Translations under genes and position numbers: made by a program | The notes under the pieces: generated by a model | Told to the model about the DNA's origin: nothing | Seen by the model: only the letters and a program-made list of their open reading frames with translations | The model's database searches: none | Shown: piece after piece, positions 8,699-17,082 of the stretch | How the letters are laid out: every line of letters starts with the position of its first letter | Numbering within the stretch: position 1 is the first letter of the stretch | Assembly: GCA_964503775.1 (NCBI GenBank) | Contig: CAZDBS010000002.1 | Coordinates: forward strand, 22,849-86,848 | Length of the DNA stretch: 64,000 nt | From: CAZDBS01 sp964503775 | GTDB lineage: Bacteria; Patescibacteriota; Saccharimonadia; Saccharimonadales; CAZDBS01 | Reading direction: 5' to 3'

Positions 8699-9223
8699 AT
8701 GTACGCTGCAAATTACCTCCCCAAGAGATATATGTCAGAATCAACCACCGGCTGTTGTCCGCCGTTTCATCCCAGGTTGTGGGACGGGGAGACGTTCAGG
8801 TTCGACAACAAACTATTCATGAGATTTACAACTCGAAGCTTCATGCATATACCGCTCAACATGGGATCGGTTATGCGAAGAGTACTGACCTCTGTTCATG
8901 AGGCTGGAGCCGATAACGAAGAAGAATATCTGATGCTTTCAGACGAAGTATCACCCTGGAGGGGCGAACACTATCTAGCCGTGACTCGTGAGGTTCCTGA
9001 CGCCGAGATGGTTCGCTTGAGTGGCACATATATTGCCAAGGTGTTTGAGGGTAAGTTCAAAGACATGAAGAAATGGCATCAGCAGTTAGTCGACTATGTG
9101 AAGTCCATAGGCGCCACCCCAATCAAGACTTACTTCTGCTATACAACATGTCCGGCCTGTGCCAAGGACTACGGCAAAAACTATGTCGTTGGTTTCGAGC
9201 AGGTAGCTCCGGCGGGAGGATAG
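8699..9223 (+). CDS. Hypothetical cysteine-containing stress-operon protein (174 residues)
   Basis: No family is recognised with confidence. The protein is soluble, with no signal or membrane segment. Residues C19-C20 (TGCCPPF) and C147-xxx-C151-xx-C154 (CYTTCPAC) could bind metal or be redox active. The middle, with hydrophobic strands (EEEYLMLSDE, EHYLAVTREV) and a helix (KDMKKWHQQLVDYVKSIG), looks like an alpha/beta fold. It has a strong ribosome site (AAAGGGGGCG) similar to that of hsp20, 18 bp after hsp20. The next gene follows after 4 bp. A role in thiol/redox or metal stress is a guess from the cysteines and context. Confidence 0.7.
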   Translation: MYAANYLPKRYMSESTTGCCPPFHPRLWDGETFRFDNKLFMRFTTRSFMHIPLNMGSVMRRVLTSVHEAGADNEEEYLMLSDEVSPWRGEHYLAVTREVPDAEMVRLSGTYIAKVFEGKFKDMKKWHQQLVDYVKSIGATPIKTYFCYTTCPACAKDYGKNYVVGFEQVAPAGG

Positions 9224-9227
9224 TTCC

Positions 9228-9887
9228 ATGTATCAAGACAGAGTTGATGCTGGTCAACGGCTCGCTAAAGCCTTAGCGAGCCACCGAGATCAGGACGTCG
9301 TTGTTCTCGCTTTGCCAAGAGGTGGTGTAGTGTTGGGGGCGGAGGTAGCCAGGGAGCTTCGTGCCCCACTTGGAGTAGTGCTCGTTCGCAAGATCGGCCA
9401 CCCCTCTCATGCCGAGTATGCCATCGGCGCCGTAGCTGAGGATGAGAAGCCGCTCTACAACGAGAAAGAGCTAGCTTCGATAGACGATGAGTGGCTCAGG
9501 AGTGCAGTAACTTCAGCTAGGGAGCTCATTCGCAAACGACGCGAGCTGTATTATGACGGCTTCTTGCCGCCGGACATCACCGGTAAAACAGTCATATTGG
9601 TCGATGATGGCATCGCGACTGGGCTAACTATGGAAGCGGCGCTTTTGTGGGTACATAATCGAAAACCCCTTCGGGTAATTGTTGCTGTACCAGTTGCTTC
9701 TCTCGAAAGTGCTCATACCATACCGCTACAGTCTGATGACTTTGTGGTTCTTGAAGATCCAAAGGATTTCCGAGGAGCCGTCGGTGCCCACTACCAGCTA
9801 TTCGATCAAGTAACTGACGAGGAAGTCAAAACGACTCTTAGGGAGGTAAATCATGACATACGCAAGACAACTACCTCAACTCGATGA
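9228..9887 (+). CDS. PRPP-binding phosphoribosyltransferase-family protein
   Basis: The protein has 219 residues with a type I phosphoribosyltransferase fold. Residues 24-36 (VVVLALPRGGVVL) form the PPi-loop region and 121-134 (TVILVDDGIATGLT) are the PRPP-binding motif with its DD pair. The HPSHAEYAIGAV segment is typical of the ComF-like/orphan phosphoribosyltransferases often found fused to or next to dienelactone hydrolases and Hsp20 genes. The substrate is unknown. GGGAGG precedes the ATG by 8 nt. The 3' end overlaps the next gene by 35 bp. Confidence 0.85.
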   Translation: MYQDRVDAGQRLAKALASHRDQDVVVLALPRGGVVLGAEVARELRAPLGVVLVRKIGHPSHAEYAIGAVAEDEKPLYNEKELASIDDEWLRSAVTSARELIRKRRELYYDGFLPPDITGKTVILVDDGIATGLTMEAALLWVHNRKPLRVIVAVPVASLESAHTIPLQSDDFVVLEDPKDFRGAVGAHYQLFDQVTDEEVKTTLREVNHDIRKTTTSTR

Positions 9888-10131
9888 ATTGTGCCAACTT
9901 GCACGCCAAATGGATGAATTTCCGGCCACTGTAGAAGATGTTATCAAGATCGCTACCGACCAAGGGTATGGCGACCATGTCCTGCATTTCCTTAAATTGT
10001 TTTCTGTAGGAAACCAGTTGGCCACATTCCAAAGCCGGGCTGAATTTTACACGCGCGCCGCTGAGCTGGCCATGATCATATGTGATGAACGTGAGCAGCC
10101 TGCCGAACAATTGCTAAGTCCGCAAAACTAG
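9853..10131 (+). CDS. DUF2795-like small protein
   Basis: This 92-residue protein has a central segment, MDEFPATVEDVIKIATDQGYGDHVLHFLKLF, that resembles the DUF2795 family (proline-containing turn, then a helix ending in a leucine-rich stretch). DUF2795 proteins are small and of unknown biochemical role, often in stress clusters. The start at 9853 lies inside the preceding gene, 6 nt after GGGAGGT, so the 35-bp overlap is likely real and coupled. Confidence 0.65.
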   Translation: MTYARQLPQLDELCQLARQMDEFPATVEDVIKIATDQGYGDHVLHFLKLFSVGNQLATFQSRAEFYTRAAELAMIICDEREQPAEQLLSPQN

Positions 10132-10139
10132 GGGGATAT

Positions 10140-10985
10140 ATGATCCGTCTACCAAATCACAAAGAGTATCAAGAGCTAAAGAGTTTCAAACAACCATTCT
10201 GTCTCACCGTTTACGCGCCTTTCATCGAGCCAAACTCGACAGACAACCCGAATAGGATAGAACTAAAAAACCTGCTGCGAGAAGCCGAGATCGCGCTGCG
10301 ATCAGCCGGCCTATCGGCACGCCGGACGGAGAAAACGATTCGCCCCGCCAGGGAGCTGCTTGAAAGTCACGAATTCTGGCCGATTCAACACGAAAGCCTG
10401 GCTCTGTTCATGCATCCCAAACTATTTCGGTGCTATCATCTCCCGGACGGTACCACGCCTTACCTGCTGACGGTCGAGAGAGGATTCAACCTGGAGCCCC
10501 TCGAGACCACTATGTTGGACGATGAATCATATTTTGTTCTCGCCTTGAGCCACAAAAACGTCAAACTATTCAGGGGAGATCGTTATAAACTTCAAGCGGT
10601 TCACCTCAAGAACCTGCCATCCGACATGGTCAAAGAACTCAAAATTGATGAGTTTCCGAATTGGCGAGAGACGCACGCGATAGCACCGGCTTACATGGGC
10701 AAGGGCTCAGAAGCCTATCACGGTCAGTACAACGTAAGTCAAACTGATAAAGACATGTTGCTGCGCTTTTTCCGTCGCATTGACACTAGACTACATCCCT
10801 ACCTACGCTCCAGGCAGTCACCTCTCATCTTGGCGGGAGTGAGCTACCTTGCGCCTATTTACCGGAAGGCCAATACATTCCCCTACTTGCTTTCTAAAAG
10901 TATCAGCGGGAACACGGAGCACATGACACCCACTATGCTACACAGCAAAGCGTGGTCACTAGTCAGTAAAGGAGAAGCGCTATGA
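10140..10985 (+). CDS. BaeRF3-type bacterial eRF1-like protein
   Basis: This 281-residue protein matches the layout of the bacterial archaeo-eukaryotic release-factor families (baeRF3 type). It has an N-terminal helical region (RIELKNLLREAEIALRSAG), a strand-rich middle (LALFMHPKLFRCYHLP) with the FVLALSHKNVKLFRGD signature strand, and a C-terminal RNase H-like part (LILAGVSYLAPIYRKA). These families are predicted to interact with the ribosome or nascent-chain machinery; no direct function is established for them. It starts after GGGGG at a short spacing and its stop overlaps the next start (ATGA). Presence with Hsp20 supports a translation-stress role (inference). Confidence 0.75.
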   Translation: MIRLPNHKEYQELKSFKQPFCLTVYAPFIEPNSTDNPNRIELKNLLREAEIALRSAGLSARRTEKTIRPARELLESHEFWPIQHESLALFMHPKLFRCYHLPDGTTPYLLTVERGFNLEPLETTMLDDESYFVLALSHKNVKLFRGDRYKLQAVHLKNLPSDMVKELKIDEFPNWRETHAIAPAYMGKGSEAYHGQYNVSQTDKDMLLRFFRRIDTRLHPYLRSRQSPLILAGVSYLAPIYRKANTFPYLLSKSISGNTEHMTPTMLHSKAWSLVSKGEAL

Positions 10986-11647
10986 AATCGTTGCTGTCAG
11001 ATCGTATCCAAACGTCTATTGTCGACATACCGATTAATAAACATACGCTGGAGAGCGAGCTCACCGTCCCAGCCGAAGCCATCGGGTTAGTTATATTCGC
11101 CCATGGCAGCGGCAGCAGCCGACACAGCCCACGTAACAAACATGTGGCCAATAGACTCGTTCAGGACTCCCTGGCAACCCTGTTGGTCGATCTCTTGACC
11201 GAAGAAGAAGATATAAACTATCAGACGCGATTTGATATCGAGTTGCTCGCCGAGCGTCTCACGGCGATTACCGACTGGGCTACTCACGATGCACGAACCG
11301 AACACCTTTCGATCGGTTATTTTGGGGCGAGTACCGGTGCGGCGGCGGCACTATTTGCAGCTAGAGGAGCCGAGGATACCATTAAAGCCGTGGTATCACG
11401 TGGTGGCCGTGTGGATTTGGCGAACGAGGTCATCAAAGACTTGAGAGTGCCGACGTTGCTCATCGTGGGCCAAGAAGACTATGGTGTTCGCGAAGCCAAC
11501 GAAGAGACATTTCTCTGCCTCACCTGTCCAAAAGAACTAGCCGTGATCCCTCATGCTACCCATCTATTCGAGGAGCCGGGTACACTACGGCGCGTGGCCG
11601 ATCTGGCTGCCGATTGGTTCACTAAATACATAGGAGGAAGAGCATGA
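10982..11647 (+). CDS. Dienelactone hydrolase-type alpha/beta hydrolase
   Basis: This 221-residue alpha/beta hydrolase has an oxyanion region HGSGSSRHSPRN (41-52), nucleophile elbow GASTGA with S117, acid D166 (VGQED), and catalytic His in HATHLF (H194). It is soluble and cytoplasmic; the substrate is unknown. The same enzyme type is fused to the same kind of phosphoribosyltransferase in mycobacterial dormancy loci (Rv0571c). Here the two are separate genes of one operon. It has 4-bp overlaps with both neighbours. Confidence 0.85.
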   Translation: MKSLLSDRIQTSIVDIPINKHTLESELTVPAEAIGLVIFAHGSGSSRHSPRNKHVANRLVQDSLATLLVDLLTEEEDINYQTRFDIELLAERLTAITDWATHDARTEHLSIGYFGASTGAAAALFAARGAEDTIKAVVSRGGRVDLANEVIKDLRVPTLLIVGQEDYGVREANEETFLCLTCPKELAVIPHATHLFEEPGTLRRVADLAADWFTKYIGGRA

Positions 11648-12120
11648 TACGGTATATTTACACATTTTTCGTCGGACTGTTCTTAGCAATATTTGTTGGT
11701 ATGGGCATAGCTGTCTTCTACGAAGCACCAAAATCTCCTGAGCCACCGACATGGTATCAGTCCAATCTCGGCAAGGAGGGGCCAAACGATATCGAAAAAC
11801 AACAAGAGCAAGCCTACCTTGCTGAGCAGAAAGTCTATGACAAACAGCTCTGGCACTACAACAAGAATGTCTCAATCATTGTCTTGGCTTGCGCCGTGGC
11901 TATACTAGCAATCTCCCTCCTACTCACCGACAAGCTAGGAATTATAGCTGACGGCATACTGCTCGGCGGCATTTTTACCCTCTTGTATGGTATAGGCCGT
12001 GGTATGGCGACCGACAGCAATAAGTATCGTTTCGTTATTGCATCGGTTGGACTTGTAACCACGCTACTTCTTGGGTATGTCAAATTTACCCGCCACGAAC
12101 ATCAGGCCATAAAGTCATGA
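11644..12120 (+). CDS. Small multi-pass membrane protein (158 residues)
   Basis: No family is recognised. Membrane segments are visible at about 5-26, 77-97, 101-122 and 131-150. An extracytoplasmic, proline- and charge-rich loop (EAPKSPEPPTWYQ... to KQLWHYNKN) lies between the first two. It ends the stress operon, overlapping the hydrolase stop by 4 bp, so it is probably co-regulated. There is no catalytic motif. It may be an envelope-stress or channel-like component (guess). Confidence 0.75.
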   Translation: MIRYIYTFFVGLFLAIFVGMGIAVFYEAPKSPEPPTWYQSNLGKEGPNDIEKQQEQAYLAEQKVYDKQLWHYNKNVSIIVLACAVAILAISLLLTDKLGIIADGILLGGIFTLLYGIGRGMATDSNKYRFVIASVGLVTTLLLGYVKFTRHEHQAIKS

Positions 12121-12144
12121 TGTAAATCCCGCGTCTAGTTACGC

Positions 12145-12150
12145 TACAAT
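12145..12150 (+). promoter_or_regulatory. -10 box giving an apparently leaderless glycosidase-like mRNA
   Basis: TACAAT (5/6) ends 7 nt before the ATG at 12157, placing the transcription start at or next to the start codon. No ribosome site precedes the ATG. This supports leaderless translation. Confidence 0.45.
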
Positions 12151-12156
12151 GTAGTC

Positions 12157-13209
12157 ATGCATAAGCCAAATGGCTTCTCTGGTGTTTTGTTCGTCGTATG
12201 TATTGTGGTGTTTGGCTTGTTAATCGCTGTTGGCTGGAGAGTAGTGAATCAACAACTATCACGCTCCACCACCCCGACCAAGCAATCTTCGACTCAGACC
12301 GTGTCAGATACATCGGAATCTACAGCCACACAAAAGGGTGTCAGTTTGACGCCTCGTAGTTTCAGCGTCTCCGACCTCAATACGTTTTATGACAACGCCG
12401 AAACGACTGGAACATTGCTCAGCTGGGCTGGGCCATGGAACACATTGTCGACAGGACGCTCAGTCCAGAAAACTGCTAGCAAACACTCCCTGAAATTGAT
12501 CGCTGTCATCGGTATTCACCGAGAAACTAATGGTAAACTTCAGCCTGTTGTGACCTTTGATGAAACGACCAAACAACAGTTCATCACCGCCATTTCTGAT
12601 TTTGCCGCTGACACTAAACCCGCATACATCAGTCTCGGCAACGAAATCAACCGGATCAAAGAGCAGTTGCCAAATGATTACACGATGCTCATATCACTTT
12701 TCAGTGATACAACAGCCGCCATCAAACAAAAATCACCAAACACAAAAGTATTTACTGTTTTCCAGTACGAGCGGCTCAATGGCCTGCGAGGAGGACTGTT
12801 TGGTGGCATAAACGACGAAACCAAAAACGACTGGCAATCACTGAAGGATTTTGACTACCTAGACGTAATCGCCTTCACGAGCTACCCGTATCTGATTTAC
12901 AAAAACCCCGAGAATATACCAGCTGATTATTACACTCGAATTACTTCCCACACCACCAAGCCCGTGGCCTTCACGGAAGTTGGTTGGCCAAGCGGCGTCG
13001 AGGCCACGGGTTATGAGAGCAGTTCAGCGGAGCAGCGACGCTACCTTACGACACTGCCAGGACTCCTCAAAAACACGAACACACAGTTTGTGATTTGGCC
13101 TTTCATGTTTGATCAGGCAGCTCCCAAGCCATTTCAGAGTATTGGTCTAATCGAGTCATCAGGCGCCCCCAAGCCATCGTACCTAGATTGGCAAAAAGTT
13201 TCGTTTTAG
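12157..13209 (+). CDS. Membrane-anchored TIM-barrel glycoside hydrolase-like protein (GH17/clan A type)
   Basis: The protein has 350 residues. An N-terminal anchor (10-29) and a Ser/Thr-rich linker (35-60) hold an extracellular barrel. Strand-end motifs fit clan GH-A retaining glycosidases: SLGNEIN with probable acid/base E163, and AFTEVGWPSG with probable nucleophile E274. An IAFTSYPY strand (238-245) and a VIWPFMFD strand also fit. The TEVGWPS wording is closest to GH17/GH53-like beta-glycanases. The substrate could be its own or a host cell-surface glucan (inference). No ribosome site precedes it; see the -10 at 12145-12150. An MmpL-type gene follows 51 bp later. Confidence 0.8.
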   Translation: MHKPNGFSGVLFVVCIVVFGLLIAVGWRVVNQQLSRSTTPTKQSSTQTVSDTSESTATQKGVSLTPRSFSVSDLNTFYDNAETTGTLLSWAGPWNTLSTGRSVQKTASKHSLKLIAVIGIHRETNGKLQPVVTFDETTKQQFITAISDFAADTKPAYISLGNEINRIKEQLPNDYTMLISLFSDTTAAIKQKSPNTKVFTVFQYERLNGLRGGLFGGINDETKNDWQSLKDFDYLDVIAFTSYPYLIYKNPENIPADYYTRITSHTTKPVAFTEVGWPSGVEATGYESSSAEQRRYLTTLPGLLKNTNTQFVIWPFMFDQAAPKPFQSIGLIESSGAPKPSYLDWQKVSF

Positions 13210-13226
13210 CTTCCACAGATTAGTTT

Positions 13227-13235
13227 TGATATGAT
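13227..13235 (+). promoter_or_regulatory. Extended -10 promoter of the MmpL-like gene
   Basis: TGA followed by TATGAT, with a start near 13242. The leader of about 19 nt contains GGAGG at 13251-13255, well placed for the ATG at 13261. The -35 is weak. Confidence 0.5.
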
Positions 13236-13260
13236 GAGGTCAACTGAATAGGAGGTTAGT

Positions 13261-15516
13261 ATGTCTAAACGTAAGCGAAATTTTAGCCTGGAAAATTTGG
13301 CAAAGGCTTCAAGTATCTACCCGTGGCGAGTCATCGCATTCTGGGTTTTATTCTTGATAACTATGGGGTTTGCTAGCAGCCGTTTGCTAGCCGATAACTT
13401 ATCCCAAGATACGTCATTCACCAACAACCCTGAGTCCGTCCAAGCTCAGAAAATTATCGATGATAAGTTCACCGTCGGCAACAAAGTTACTTCGACAGAA
13501 TTCATCATCGTTCAGTCCACTACACATACCGTCGACGATGACGCATTTAAAGCACTCGTCGAAGACCTAGGAGGGAAAGTCAACAAACTCGGCACCGATA
13601 CACTCGCCAACCCAGTACCTACATACTATTCAATCGCTGAACAAAACCCCGACCAAGCCAACAGTCTCGTCTCCCAAGATCGCCATACGACACTCATACC
13701 TATTGGTCTAAAAAATCAGAAAACCTCGAACATCGAATCGATCCGAGAGATTGCCGAGCATCCACCAACCGGATTCACCGTTCAGGTCGCCGGAGCTGGC
13801 ACTTTGGGCGCTGATTTCTCGACTATCGCCGAGGAGGATCTCAAAAAAGGTGAGATGATCGGCATAGCCGTAGCTCTCATCGTACTCGTTATTGTCTTCG
13901 GATCCATCGTAGCGGCTATCGTACCGGTCATCATGGGCATGTTTGCGATTAGTGTCACTCTGGGACTAGTGGCACTGATCGGTGAGCTAGTCCATTTCAA
14001 CCTGTTCGTAACCAACATGGTTAGTATGATCGGCTTGGCTGTAGGTATCGACTACTCCCTGTTCATCGTGTCGCGGTATCGAGAGGAGCGCAAAAAAGGC
14101 TTCGACAAACTTGGGGCCATCGCTGCGACAGGGGCGACTGCTAACCGAGCGGTATTCTTCAGCGGACTGACTGTCGTCCTGGCACTACTTGGCATGATGA
14201 TCATCCCTGTCACTATCTTCCGTAGCCTAGCTGGTGGCGCCATCCTGGTCACGGTGACAGCTCTGGCGGCATCCACCACTCTTCTGCCAGCAGTTCTGTC
14301 GCTTTTGGGTGATAAGATCAACTGGCCCCGTTTGTCCAAGCGGGCTCGTCTGGATTCGTCATACGATCCGAAGGGTGGATTCTGGGACAAAACCACTCGC
14401 TTGGTCATGAAATACCCTCTCGTATTCCTCGTCGCCAGCGTGCTCGTCTTGGGCGGGGTTGGTTCGTATTACTTCCAGCTCAACCGCGGTACATCACAAA
14501 ATGTCAGCCAACTGCCTGATGACTTTCCTTCCAAAAAAGCCTTCCTAACCCTTGAGAAAGAATTTACGGGGGGACTGGCTGATCCAGCCAAAATCGTTAT
14601 ATCTGGTGATGTTCAAAACACCAGAGTTACTGATGCCATAGCTTCACTTCGCCAGAAAATTAGCACCAATGGGGCGTTTGCTGATCAATCAACGCTGACG
14701 ACGAGTAAAGACGGCGGATCGATTGTAGTAGATGCTTATTTTAAAGGTGACCCACAATCCAACGAAGCTGCTGCAACGATCCGCTCACTTCGTAAAGACA
14801 CAGTAGCCCCACTGTTTGAAGGCATTCCCAATGTTACCGCCCAAGTTGGTGGTAGCACAGCTTTCTTCACTGATTTCCTGGATATCGCCAACCGCTACCA
14901 GGGGATCGTCCTGGCGTTTGTCCTGACTCTGTCGTTCCTGCTCCTAACAGTCGTCTTCCGGTCGATCGTGTTACCGATCAAAGCGATCATCATGAATCTA
15001 TTGTCAGTCGGTGCAGCCTATGGTGCGGTTACGCTCGTATTTCAAAAAGGTGTCGGCATCGGGTTTTTCAACTCGCTTGGCTTTAAATTCCAGCAAACCG
15101 ATGCCATCGAGGCCTGGCTCCCGCTGTTCCTATTCTCGGTACTCTTCGGTTTATCGATGGACTATCATGTGTTTCTCCTAACCCGTATCCGAGAGGAATT
15201 TGATAAGACCAAAGACAACACCGAAGCGGTGGCCTATGGTCTCCGTACTACCGCTGGCATCATCACCGGCGCCGCTCTGATCATGGTAGCCGTCTTCACC
15301 GGTTTTGCAGCCGGACGTCTAGGACCACTCCAACAAATGGGCTTTGGTCTAGCCGTATCAGTCTTGATGGACGCCACAATCGTCCGCTCACTGCTAGTTC
15401 CAGCCTCGATGCGACTGCTTGGCAACGCTAACTGGTATCTACCCAAGTGGCTGAACTGGTTACCCAGTGTCAATGTCGAAGGTCACGAACCGTCTCTCAA
15501 CAAGTCCAAGAGTTAG
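13261..15516 (+). CDS. MmpL/RND-family transporter
   Basis: This 751-residue protein has the duplicated RND layout: TM1 (about 24-44), an extracytoplasmic domain, TM2-6, a cytoplasmic loop, then TM7 (~381-401), a second porter domain and TM8-12. The family motifs GIDYSLFIVSRYREERKKG and GLSMDYHVFLLTRIREEFD mark the two halves. The Asp-Tyr pairs in these helices form the proton relay in MmpL proteins. MmpL transporters export lipids and other hydrophobic molecules, best known from Actinobacteria. GGAGG is 5 nt upstream. The stop lies 3 bp from that of the convergent kinase gene. Confidence 0.92.
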   Translation: MSKRKRNFSLENLAKASSIYPWRVIAFWVLFLITMGFASSRLLADNLSQDTSFTNNPESVQAQKIIDDKFTVGNKVTSTEFIIVQSTTHTVDDDAFKALVEDLGGKVNKLGTDTLANPVPTYYSIAEQNPDQANSLVSQDRHTTLIPIGLKNQKTSNIESIREIAEHPPTGFTVQVAGAGTLGADFSTIAEEDLKKGEMIGIAVALIVLVIVFGSIVAAIVPVIMGMFAISVTLGLVALIGELVHFNLFVTNMVSMIGLAVGIDYSLFIVSRYREERKKGFDKLGAIAATGATANRAVFFSGLTVVLALLGMMIIPVTIFRSLAGGAILVTVTALAASTTLLPAVLSLLGDKINWPRLSKRARLDSSYDPKGGFWDKTTRLVMKYPLVFLVASVLVLGGVGSYYFQLNRGTSQNVSQLPDDFPSKKAFLTLEKEFTGGLADPAKIVISGDVQNTRVTDAIASLRQKISTNGAFADQSTLTTSKDGGSIVVDAYFKGDPQSNEAAATIRSLRKDTVAPLFEGIPNVTAQVGGSTAFFTDFLDIANRYQGIVLAFVLTLSFLLLTVVFRSIVLPIKAIIMNLLSVGAAYGAVTLVFQKGVGIGFFNSLGFKFQQTDAIEAWLPLFLFSVLFGLSMDYHVFLLTRIREEFDKTKDNTEAVAYGLRTTAGIITGAALIMVAVFTGFAAGRLGPLQQMGFGLAVSVLMDATIVRSLLVPASMRLLGNANWYLPKWLNWLPSVNVEGHEPSLNKSKS

Positions 15517-15519
15517 GTA

Positions 15520-16335
15520 TTAGCCGTTGGCTCCGTGAGCACCGCGGCGCTGTAAGGCCATCGCTCCTTCGTGTGAGGCGATGTTAAGTGCCTGGTGTAT
15601 GTCTCCAGTACTTGCGAGCCCGAATGTTAGTCCCGCCGCAAAAGAATCTCCGCAACCATGAGCGTCAACTACATATTCTTCTGCCACATACTCAGCCGGA
15701 TACTTCCCGCCAGGATCGACAACACCACCGGCAGCCCCCATGGTTTTAACTACAAATCTAGGAGCTATCTTCAGATCACCAGCCTCATACGCCTCGTCCC
15801 TATCTTGCTGACTGCACACAAGTACATCAAGCTGGACACCAGCCTGTTGCAACACAGGTAGCTCGCGGGCAGTAGCAACCAGGAATTTTGCCCGCCTCGC
15901 ATACTGCAGTGCCTCGACGTCACCACTTACAAAATATACTGCATCAGCGTCCTTAAGGTCTTGCCAAGGCATTGCAGCACTACTCGCCTTGCCACTTGGC
16001 CTAAGTGTCCCAGCAACAATGATCGTCCTCTCCTTGGCGTCATCTATCTGAACGAAAGCACGGTTTGTTGATTGGTGCGATACTCGTTCAGAATAAACCC
16101 GCACTCCATGTTGCTCGAGATTAGCAACTCCTGAGCTCCCAAGATCATCGGCTCCCACTGATGTATAAAGCAAACAGTTACCTGCTAGCCGGCCGATGAC
16201 AACAGCCGCGATACCCGCCCCACCCGCCATCTCATCCCATGATTCATGAGCGACGATTATCTCACCGGATTGAGGTACCCTATCAACTCGAACGAACTCG
16301 CACCATTCCACATGTCCGACGACAGCAACTTTCAT
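15520..16335 (-). CDS. PfkB-family carbohydrate/nucleoside kinase
   Basis: This 271-residue cytoplasmic kinase phosphorylates a sugar or nucleoside with ATP. The N-terminal GAGIAAVVIGRL region around residue 40 corresponds to the PfkB substrate-binding GGxxxN-A-L segment, though its GGAGIAA lacks the usual Asn. The C-terminal signature DAHGCGDSFAAG carries catalytic base D230 and the anion hole (G227-C228-G229). The Cys where most members have Ala or Thr is unusual. The protein is shorter than ribokinase (~300). It is the last gene of the minus-strand operon starting at 22592, after a 62-bp gap. The substrate is not predictable. Confidence 0.85.
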   Translation of the reverse strand: MKVAVVGHVEWCEFVRVDRVPQSGEIIVAHESWDEMAGGAGIAAVVIGRLAGNCLLYTSVGADDLGSSGVANLEQHGVRVYSERVSHQSTNRAFVQIDDAKERTIIVAGTLRPSGKASSAAMPWQDLKDADAVYFVSGDVEALQYARRAKFLVATARELPVLQQAGVQLDVLVCSQQDRDEAYEAGDLKIAPRFVVKTMGAAGGVVDPGGKYPAEYVAEEYVVDAHGCGDSFAAGLTFGLASTGDIHQALNIASHEGAMALQRRGAHGANG

Positions 16336-16397
16336 ATTCAGACAGTATACACATTAAGAGAGACTATTTTTCTAAATCAGCCTGACAAAAGATTCGC

Positions 16398-17072
16398 TTA
16401 CTTTAGTAGATCGTCAGATATCGACACGAAGATCACGTCGATTTTGTTGCTGGCATTGACGTGGAACGAGATAACGTAATTGTTGGCAGATTTGCCAACA
16501 ATTGTACTCGTACCGAAGTACTGACCATAGAAGCCATTTTTATAGGTCGTCAGAGTTGCAGCCGATAATGCGAAGTTCCATGGATCAGTCGCTGCACTTA
16601 TGTAGGCGAGATCGCTGATTGCTTCGGTCGGAGTCCGAGGCCCAGCTTTCTCGGAAGCCGCAAACACGACATTGACACTCGTTGCCATGTAACCCTCCAG
16701 AGCGGCGGTGTTTTTGCTAGTGATTGAGTCGGTAACATTCTGTTTGAGTGCCGCGGTTGGAACAGTTGCTGTCGTCGTAGTTGTGGTCGTAGCGGTAGTT
16801 TTGACGGCTGCGGCTGCTTTGGCATCATCGGCTTCTTTGGTTTTGGCGGCGACTTGCTTCGTCAAATCCTCGACTTTTAGCTGCAATTCGGCTTCGGTTT
16901 TCTTCAGACCGCGATTATCATCGACAACCGATTTGTACTTCCAACCAACTAGACCACTAATCAAGAGCAGTAGTATTAGCAGGACTAGAAACAACAGTTT
17001 CTTTTTTTCCCTGGGTTTCTTGGGCTCTTTTTCCTTGGCTGGTGCGTCTTCTTGTGTTTTGGTTTCTTCCAT
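16398..17072 (-). CDS. Membrane-anchored protein with coiled coil, Thr-rich linker and C-terminal globular domain
   Basis: The protein has 224 residues and no family is recognised. A Lys/Glu-rich cytoplasmic N-terminus (1-26) precedes one membrane segment (27-46). A short coiled coil follows (DNRGLKKTEAELQLKVEDLTKQ region, ~52-85), then an Ala/Thr low-complexity linker (~85-107). A ~115-residue extracellular domain (AALKQNVTDSITSK to the end) resembles small NTF2/SnoaL-like or lipoprotein-type folds. AAAGGGAG lies upstream. It starts 10 bp after the DoxX-like gene and is in the same operon. The function is probably structural or envelope-associated. Confidence 0.75.
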   Translation of the reverse strand: MEETKTQEDAPAKEKEPKKPREKKKLLFLVLLILLLLISGLVGWKYKSVVDDNRGLKKTEAELQLKVEDLTKQVAAKTKEADDAKAAAAVKTTATTTTTTTATVPTAALKQNVTDSITSKNTAALEGYMATSVNVVFAASEKAGPRTPTEAISDLAYISAATDPWNFALSAATLTTYKNGFYGQYFGTSTIVGKSANNYVISFHVNASNKIDVIFVSISDDLLK

Positions 17073-17082
17073 ATTTCTCCCT

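Noticed and set aside
13261..16335. Rho-independent terminator between the convergent MmpL and PfkB genes
   Set aside because: Stops are only 3 bp apart and no hairpin plus T-tract is visible in either orientation.
16738..16810. Short tandem-like repeat
   Set aside because: It encodes the Ala/Thr-rich linker of the anchored protein; codons vary and there is no true repeat unit.
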